Source of the DNA: Lachnospiraceae bacterium
GTDB taxonomy: Bacteria; Bacillota; Clostridia; Lachnospirales; Lachnospiraceae
Direction: 5' to 3'
Assembly: GCA_902362715.1 (NCBI GenBank)
Contig: CABIXN010000008.1
Span: forward strand, 1 to 64,000
Length of the DNA stretch: 64,000 bases
Below, one piece after another: positions 59,683 to 64,000 of this stretch (position 1 is the stretch's first letter; each line of letters begins with the position of its first letter). The position numbers and the translations under genes are program-made. The notes under the pieces were generated by a model, which searched no databases, was not told the DNA's origin, and saw only the letters and a program-made list of their open reading frames with translations.

Positions 59683-60990
59683 ATGACTTACACAACGCAA
59701 ATGGATGCTGCCCGGCAGGGGATTGTGACAAAGGAAATGAAGGCTGTGGCTGCATATGAACAGATGGAGGAGCAGCAGCTGCTGCAGTTTGTGGCGAAAG
59801 GACAGATCTGTATTCCCTGTAATAAGAAACATACGAGTATTACCCCCTATGGAATTGGTTCCATGCTCCGCACAAAAATCAATGTGAATCTTGGAATTTC
59901 CAGAGATTGTAAAGATATGGATATGGAAATGGAAAAAGTAAAAAGAGCTGTGGATATGGGGGCGGAATCTATTATGGATTTGAGTTCCTATGGAGATACA
60001 AGAGTGTTCAGACAGCGTCTCACCAGAGAATGTCCGGCGGTGATCGGCACAGTACCCATTTATGATGCAGTTGTATATTATCATAAGGCCCTGAAAGAGA
60101 TTACTGCCCAGGAGTGGCTTGATATTGTACGGATGCATGCAGAAGACGGCGTGGATTTTATGACCATTCACTGTGGTTTAAACCGGCATACTGCACAGCG
60201 TTTTAAAGAAAATAAACGGTTGATGAATATTGTATCCAGAGGCGGTTCTATTATGTTTGCCTGGATGGAAATGACCGGACAGGAAAATCCTTTTTATGAG
60301 TACTATGATGAAGTACTTGATATCTGCAGGCAGTATGATGTGACCATGAGTCTTGGAGATGCCTGCCGTCCGGGGTGTCTGGAAGATGGGACGGATATCG
60401 CCCAGATCGAAGAGCTGGTAACTCTTGGAGAACTGACAAGACGGGCATGGGAAAAAGATGTACAGGTTATGATTGAAGGTCCTGGGCATATGCCGATGAA
60501 TCAGATTGCCGCCAATATGGAAATTCAGAAGACAATCTGTAAAGGGGCACCGTTTTATGTATTAGGTCCCATTGTAACTGATATCGCGCCGGGGTATGAT
60601 CATATTACGTCTGCTATCGGAGGAGCTATTGCAGCGGCAGCAGGAGCGTCTTTCCTTTGTTATGTAACGCCTGCGGAGCACCTGCGTCTGCCTAATGTAG
60701 ATGACGTAAAGGAAGGAATTATCGCAACTAAAATAGCTGCTCATGCTGCCGATATTGCAAAAGGAGTGAAAGGCGCCATGGATTGGGATCACAAAATGGA
60801 TCAGGCAAGAAAAAAACTGGACTGGGAAGCTATGTTTGAGCTTGCCATTGATCCTAAAAAGGCCAGACGCTACAGAGAAGAGGCTAAACCGGAAAAAGAA
60901 GATACCTGCTCTATGTGCGGCAATTTCTGTGCGGTTAAAAATACTAACAGAATACTGGACGGTGAGATTGTCAGCATTTTTGATGAGTAG
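59683..60990 (+). CDS. thiC: Phosphomethylpyrimidine synthase
   Basis: 435 aa Thi[50 protein letters not shown] and the C-terminal iron-sulfur motif CSMCGNFC of the radical SAM domain (C-x2-C-x3-C spacing). It converts AIR to HMP-P in thiamin synthesis. ATG 59683 has AGAGGAG upstream; a longer frame from 59650 starts in the terminator. Confidence 0.96.
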   Translation: MTYTTQMDAARQGIVTKEMKAVAAYEQMEEQQLLQFVAKGQICIPCNKKHTSITPYGIGSMLRTKINVNLGISRDCKDMDMEMEKVKRAVDMGAESIMDLSSYGDTRVFRQRLTRECPAVIGTVPIYDAVVYYHKALKEITAQEWLDIVRMHAEDGVDFMTIHCGLNRHTAQRFKENKRLMNIVSRGGSIMFAWMEMTGQENPFYEYYDEVLDICRQYDVTMSLGDACRPGCLEDGTDIAQIEELVTLGELTRRAWEKDVQVMIEGPGHMPMNQIAANMEIQKTICKGAPFYVLGPIVTDIAPGYDHITSAIGGAIAAAAGASFLCYVTPAEHLRLPNVDDVKEGIIATKIAAHAADIAKGVKGAMDWDHKMDQARKKLDWEAMFELAIDPKKARRYREEAKPEKEDTCSMCGNFCAVKNTNRILDGEIVSIFDE

Positions 60991-61004
60991 GCAGGATTGG
61001 AAAA

Positions 61005-61691
61005 ATGAGAGAATATCTGAAAAAGGAAGAACTTGCAAAGCTTTGGATGGAAAAAGAGCTGCTGATTTTTGATTTTGACGGTACACTGCTGGATTCCATG
61101 CCTATGTGGGAGCATATTGGAACGGATTATCTCATATCTCAGGGAATAATGCCTCCACAGGATCTGGAAGAACGGCTGATATCTATGACACTAGAACAAA
61201 GCGGAGCGTTTTATATCCGGGAACTTGGACTGAAAAAAACATTAGATGAGTATCTGGAGGATATTTATCAGATGGCTGACCAAAAATACCGGCTGGAACT
61301 GGCATTAAAGCCAGGGGCTTTGGCATTTGTACAAAAGGCGGCTGAGGCAGGGAAAAAAATGTGTATTCTTACAACCACAGGCCGGCCGTGTGTGGAAGCG
61401 GCAGCGGCCCGCCATGGACTGGAGCATTTTCTTCCCTTTGAAAAAATATATACCTGCGGGGAACTGGGAATGGGAAAAACCACACCGGATATTTATCTTC
61501 ACACCATCAGACAGATGGGGAGTATACCTCAAAAAACGCTGGTTTTTGAGGACGCTCCCTTTGCCGTAAAAGGCGCAAAGCTCTCCGGGTGTACCGTGTG
61601 TTCCGTATTTGATTCTTCTGCCGGGAAGCAGGAGGCAGTTTTACAACAGTATGCAGATATCCGGATCCAGTCTTTTCTGGAACTGGTATAG
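61005..61691 (+). CDS. HAD-superfamily hydrolase
   Basis: 228 aa. HAD motif I IFDFDGTLLDSMP, motif II CILTTTGRP, a Lys in the loop and motif IV FEDAPFAVKGAK, with a helical cap (about 45-130) as in beta-phosphoglucomutase-like phosphatases. It starts 14 bp after thiC and is under the same riboswitch, so it may be a thiamin-pathway phosphatase (for example of a monophosphate intermediate); inference. Confidence 0.8.
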   Translation: MREYLKKEELAKLWMEKELLIFDFDGTLLDSMPMWEHIGTDYLISQGIMPPQDLEERLISMTLEQSGAFYIRELGLKKTLDEYLEDIYQMADQKYRLELALKPGALAFVQKAAEAGKKMCILTTTGRPCVEAAAARHGLEHFLPFEKIYTCGELGMGKTTPDIYLHTIRQMGSIPQKTLVFEDAPFAVKGAKLSGCTVCSVFDSSAGKQEAVLQQYADIRIQSFLELV

Positions 61692-61708
61692 GGCAGCATA
61701 AGATAAAA

Positions 61709-61738
61709 TTGACAGTATAAAAATGACTGTGTTATAAT
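61709..61738 (+). promoter_or_regulatory. Sigma-A promoter of the thiSFGH operon
   Basis: TTGACA, 18 bases, TATAAT. Transcript start about 61745, just before the riboswitch-like hairpin. Confidence 0.78.
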
Positions 61739-61752
61739 AGCGGACAGATTGG

Positions 61753-61819
61753 ATGCAGAGCATTCATGAAGGGGTACACCACCGCGGGTGTAGGCTTCAT
61801 GGATACTCTGCATTTTTAT
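61753..61819 (+). ncRNA. Probable HMP-PP riboswitch (thiS motif), terminator-embedded
   Basis: Long composite hairpin: ATGCAGAG/CTCTGCAT outer stem, CATGAAG/CTTCATG middle stem, TACACC/GGTGTA inner stem with ACCGCG loop, internal loops between, and a TTTTTATTT run. It begins at the transcript start of a thiS operon. The HMP-PP riboswitch class (formerly thiS motif) is known to have an aptamer embedded in a terminator stem upstream of thiS. I match architecture and position; exact consensus bases were not checked. Confidence 0.7.
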
Positions 61820-61901
61820 TTACAGAAAATGTCCGCAAAGGCTGAGAGTGCCTCTGGAACGGAGTGGTCAGGCATTCATTTGTGGTGGATGCCTGCACTG
61901 G

Positions 61902-61962
61902 GAATTATGTCAGCAAAGCTGACCCAAATCGTGCACACAGTCTTGCGAGAGCGAGACTTGAA
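61902..61962 (+). repeat. Dispersed structured repeat, copy C
   Basis: 61 bp with GTCAGC-aaa-GCTGAC, linker CCAAATCGTGCA pairing to upstream TGCACTGGG, and TCTTGCGAGAGCGAGACTTGAA. It lies between the thiS-motif hairpin and the thiS ribosome site; the rest of the leader (61820-61901) contains a further hairpin CAGGCAT/ATGCCTG. Confidence 0.78.
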
Positions 61963-61996
61963 AAAATTTGTTGATGGAAAGGAGTTTCGGAAAAAT

Positions 61997-62191
61997 ATGA
62001 GACTAAATGGTGTTGAAAAGGAAGAGTATCATAATCAGAGTGTTTTAACTATGCTGGAAAAAGAAAAATTTCAGATGGACAGGATTGCAGTAGAAGTAAA
62101 CGGAGAAATCCTGCCAAAGTCAAAGTACAATCAGACACTGGTTCATGCAGGGGATGTGATTGAAGTTGTAAGTTTTGTGGGAGGAGGCTGA
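61997..62191 (+). CDS. thiS: Sulfur carrier protein ThiS
   Basis: 64 aa with a beta-grasp fold pattern (RIAVEVNGEILPKSKYNQT, HAGDVIEVVSFVGGG) and the required C-terminal Gly-Gly for adenylation and thiocarboxylation. ATG 61997 follows AAAGGAG; the longer frame to 61766 runs through the riboswitch and repeat and is not coding. Confidence 0.9.
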   Translation: MRLNGVEKEEYHNQSVLTMLEKEKFQMDRIAVEVNGEILPKSKYNQTLVHAGDVIEVVSFVGGG

Positions 62192-62193
62192 TA

Positions 62194-62871
62194 ATGAGTC
62201 TGGCAGAGAGCATTTCAGATGGGATGGAACGGATCCAAAAAGAAATTGACCGTGTGCTTAAAAGCCGCCATGGAGTGGAGGCACAGGAACGGCTGTATCA
62301 GGCGAAGGTTGCAGTGGCAGGGGCAGGAGGCATGGGGTCTCATACGGCACTGTCACTGGCTAGAGCTGGCATCGGCCATATACATCTTATTGATTTTGAC
62401 AAGGTGGAACTTGGAAATCTTCACAGACAACAGTATTTTATGAGACATATTGGAATGCCTAAAGTGGAGGCATTAAAGTCTCTGATATTGGAAGTTAATC
62501 CGTTTTTAGATATCCGGACCTCAGAGGTGGTAGTAAGTGAAGAAAATATTTGTGAGTTATTTGTAGATGCGGACATTATTATTGAAGCCTTTGATCAGCC
62601 TGAGGCCAAGGCAATGCTGGTAAATGGAGTGTTAGAGCTTTTCCCTGAAAAGCAGCTGATTGCATGCTCTGGTATGGCAGGATACAGCGATGGAAATAAG
62701 ATCAGGACAAGAAAAGTAAGCAGAAATTTTTATTTGTGCGGAGATGAGGAAGCTGGTGTGGAAACGGAAGGGACACTTTTTTCCACCAGAGTCAGTATCT
62801 GTGCAGGTCATGCTGCTAATCAGGCCATAGAACTGATTTTGGATAAGAGAAAGAAACAAACGGAAGCTTAA
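62194..62871 (+). CDS. thiF: ThiF-family sulfur carrier adenylyltransferase
   Basis: 225 aa E1-like enzyme: VAGAGGMGSHTALSLARAGIG (nucleotide-binding), IDFDKVELGNLHRQQYF, and VSICAGHAANQAIELIL. It adenylates the ThiS C-terminus. It starts 3 bp after thiS. The short length is typical of clostridial ThiF. Confidence 0.92.
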   Translation: MSLAESISDGMERIQKEIDRVLKSRHGVEAQERLYQAKVAVAGAGGMGSHTALSLARAGIGHIHLIDFDKVELGNLHRQQYFMRHIGMPKVEALKSLILEVNPFLDIRTSEVVVSEENICELFVDADIIIEAFDQPEAKAMLVNGVLELFPEKQLIACSGMAGYSDGNKIRTRKVSRNFYLCGDEEAGVETEGTLFSTRVSICAGHAANQAIELILDKRKKQTEA

Positions 62872-62956
62872 GAAGAGAAATAAAATGAGTGTCACAAAAG
62901 GACCGGAAACATAATGGCTGGTATTATTATAAAAGGGAAGATGAGGGACTTTAAGT

Positions 62957-63730
62957 ATGGAAAAAAATGATAAGTTAGTATTAGGCGGACATGAATTTGA
63001 GTCAAGATTTATTCTGGGGTCCGGTAAATATTCACTGGAGCTGATCCGGGCTGCGGTGGAACAGGCGAAAGCGGAGATGATTACCCTGGCTCTAAGACGT
63101 GCAAATCAGGGGGGGATGGCAAATATTCTTGACTATATCCCAAAGAATGTTACCCTGCTTCCAAATACATCCGGGGCAAGGAATGCCCAGGAAGCGGTGC
63201 GCATTGCACGGCTTTCTAGAGAGCTTGGCTGTGGGGACTTTGTGAAAATTGAGATTATGAGAGATTCCAAATATCTGCTTCCCGATAATCAGGAAACTGT
63301 AAGGGCAACAGAGATTCTTGCAAAGGAAGGATTTATTGTTATGCCTTATATGTATCCGGATTTGAATACGGCCAGGGATTTAAAATCTGCCGGAGCTGCG
63401 TCTGTGATGCCGCTGGCGGCGCCCATCGGATCGAATAAGGGGCTTTGTACCAGAGAATTTATACAGATTCTTATTGATGAGATTGACCTGCCTGTAATTG
63501 TGGATGCCGGTATCGGACGTCCGTCTCAGGCATGTGAAGCAATGGAGATGGGGGCGGCGGCTGTGATGGCAAATACTGCAATTGCCACAGCCGGGGATAT
63601 TCCGGCTATGGCTGAGGCCTTTAAAGATGCGGTTTTAGCAGGCCGGAAGGCTTATCTGTCAGGGACCGGGAGAGTGATGGAGAGGGGAGCGTCTGCATCT
63701 TCTCCGCTGACAGGCTTTTTACGGGATTAG
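62957..63730 (+). CDS. thiG: Thiazole synthase
   Basis: 257 aa TIM-barrel Thi[64 protein letters not shown]. It joins the ThiS thiocarboxylate, dehydroglycine and DXP-derived intermediate to form the thiazole. The 86-bp gap after thiF holds no clear terminator. Confidence 0.96.
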   Translation: MEKNDKLVLGGHEFESRFILGSGKYSLELIRAAVEQAKAEMITLALRRANQGGMANILDYIPKNVTLLPNTSGARNAQEAVRIARLSRELGCGDFVKIEIMRDSKYLLPDNQETVRATEILAKEGFIVMPYMYPDLNTARDLKSAGAASVMPLAAPIGSNKGLCTREFIQILIDEIDLPVIVDAGIGRPSQACEAMEMGAAAVMANTAIATAGDIPAMAEAFKDAVLAGRKAYLSGTGRVMERGASASSPLTGFLRD

Positions 63731-63754
63731 AAACACAGGCAGGAGAACAGGATC

Positions 63755-64000
63755 ATGTCAGAGAATAAAATAAACGAGAGTATTGTAACAGATGAAATCC
63801 GGGAGCGGATGAAAGATAAAAGAATTGACCATATGACGTATCTTCCTGATATGCAGGTCATTGATTCAAATATTCAGGAAAAAACAATTTTGGCCATGGA
63901 AAACTATAATTATAATATGTATACAGCCGAAGATGTACAAAGGGCTCTTAACAAAGAGCACATCTCACCGGAGGATTTTGCCGCGCTTCTTTCACCGGCG
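63755..64000 (+). CDS. thiH: 2-iminoacetate synthase ThiH (3' partial)
   Basis: 82 codons to the window edge. The N-terminal region ends AEDVQRALNKEHISPEDFAALLSPA, matching the start of the ThiH/HydG-like radical SAM family; the CxxxCxxC motif lies beyond the window. AGGAGA precedes the ATG. Position after thiG supports ThiH, which supplies dehydroglycine from tyrosine. Confidence 0.8.
   Translation, partial: MSENKINESIVTDEIRERMKDKRIDHMTYLPDMQVIDSNIQEKTILAMENYNYNMYTAEDVQRALNKEHISPEDFAALLSPA

Noticed and set aside
61820..61901. Second TPP riboswitch before thiS (CTGAGA present)
   Set aside because: Lacks the ACCTGAT...GGATAAT...GCGTAGGGAA half; only one short motif matches.
1..64000. CRISPR array
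   Set aside because: No series of regularly spaced identical repeats with unique spacers was seen; the only periodic DNA is in coding repeats.

Overview
The window looks like a chromosomal segment of a low-to-mid-GC Firmicute, most likely a gut Lachnospiraceae (Clostridia). This rests on recognisable families and gene order read from the sequence (cysE-cysS-mrnC-rlmB-sigH, ribonuclease Y, T-box and thiamin riboswitches, ABC/NO-response genes, an ACGX-type radical-SAM peptide system), not on any database search.

Layout. (1) 1-8.4 kb: the tail end of a prophage (tape measure, distal tail, tail spike, small protein, BppU-like baseplate protein with a triplicated domain) that stops abruptly at a structured dispersed repeat fused to a 5'-truncated hicB antitoxin; no lysis genes follow. 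(2) 8.5-17.9 kb, minus strand: a VanG-type D-Ala-D-Ser glycopeptide-resistance cluster vanR-vanS / vanG-vanXY-vanT, with vanT split into separate membrane and racemase genes, followed by a large surface subtilase. Three 11-bp-phased repeats in front of vanG look like the VanR operator. (3) 18-22.8 kb: a leader RNA with a second copy of the dispersed repeat, a 49-aa membrane peptide, an isochorismatase-like hydrolase, CorA, a LysR regulator and RNase Y. (4) 23-29 kb: an ECF sigma factor with probable anti-sigma protein, an SH3 protein, a BlaI-like repressor, an EthD-like protein, an odd ~335-nt transcription unit holding three tiny ORFs with perfect ribosome-binding sites, a lipoprotein and a winged-helix protein. 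(5) 29.3-34.1 kb: a CydDC-like ABC exporter with YgbA (NO response) and YbaN family genes.

(6) 34.2-42.9 kb is the accessory island and the most interesting part. An HxlR regulator is divergent from an ACGX-repeat RiPP precursor, its radical SAM/SPASM enzyme, a nitroreductase, a truncated PPC-domain gene, a zinc macrodomain ADP-ribosyl hydrolase and a macrodomain-linked sirtuin (SirTM). The 3' end of the sirtuin gene occurs three times. Between the copies sit an AbiEi/AbiEii toxin-antitoxin pair, the remnant of a second abiE unit and an AlbA/Schlafen-type regulator, as if modules repeatedly inserted at the same gene end while carrying a replacement end. Remnants of DUF5131, a Tn-type Cys-rich KTR gene and an internally deleted IS200-like element follow.

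(7) 42.9-55.4 kb: three tRNAs, a prephenate-dehydratase-like protein, an aminotransferase and nucleotidyltransferase, a FUSC protein, ispF, a GNAT protein, a sugar nucleotidyltransferase/kinase pair, then a T-box-controlled cysE-cysS-mrnC-rlmB-sigH block. (8) 55.6-64 kb: a large secreted peptidoglycan-binding protein, a DUF6512-like membrane protein, and thiamin biosynthesis: TPP riboswitch-thiC-HAD phosphatase, then a promoter and a probable HMP-PP (thiS-motif) riboswitch with a third dispersed-repeat copy, then thiS-thiF-thiG-thiH (cut by the window end).
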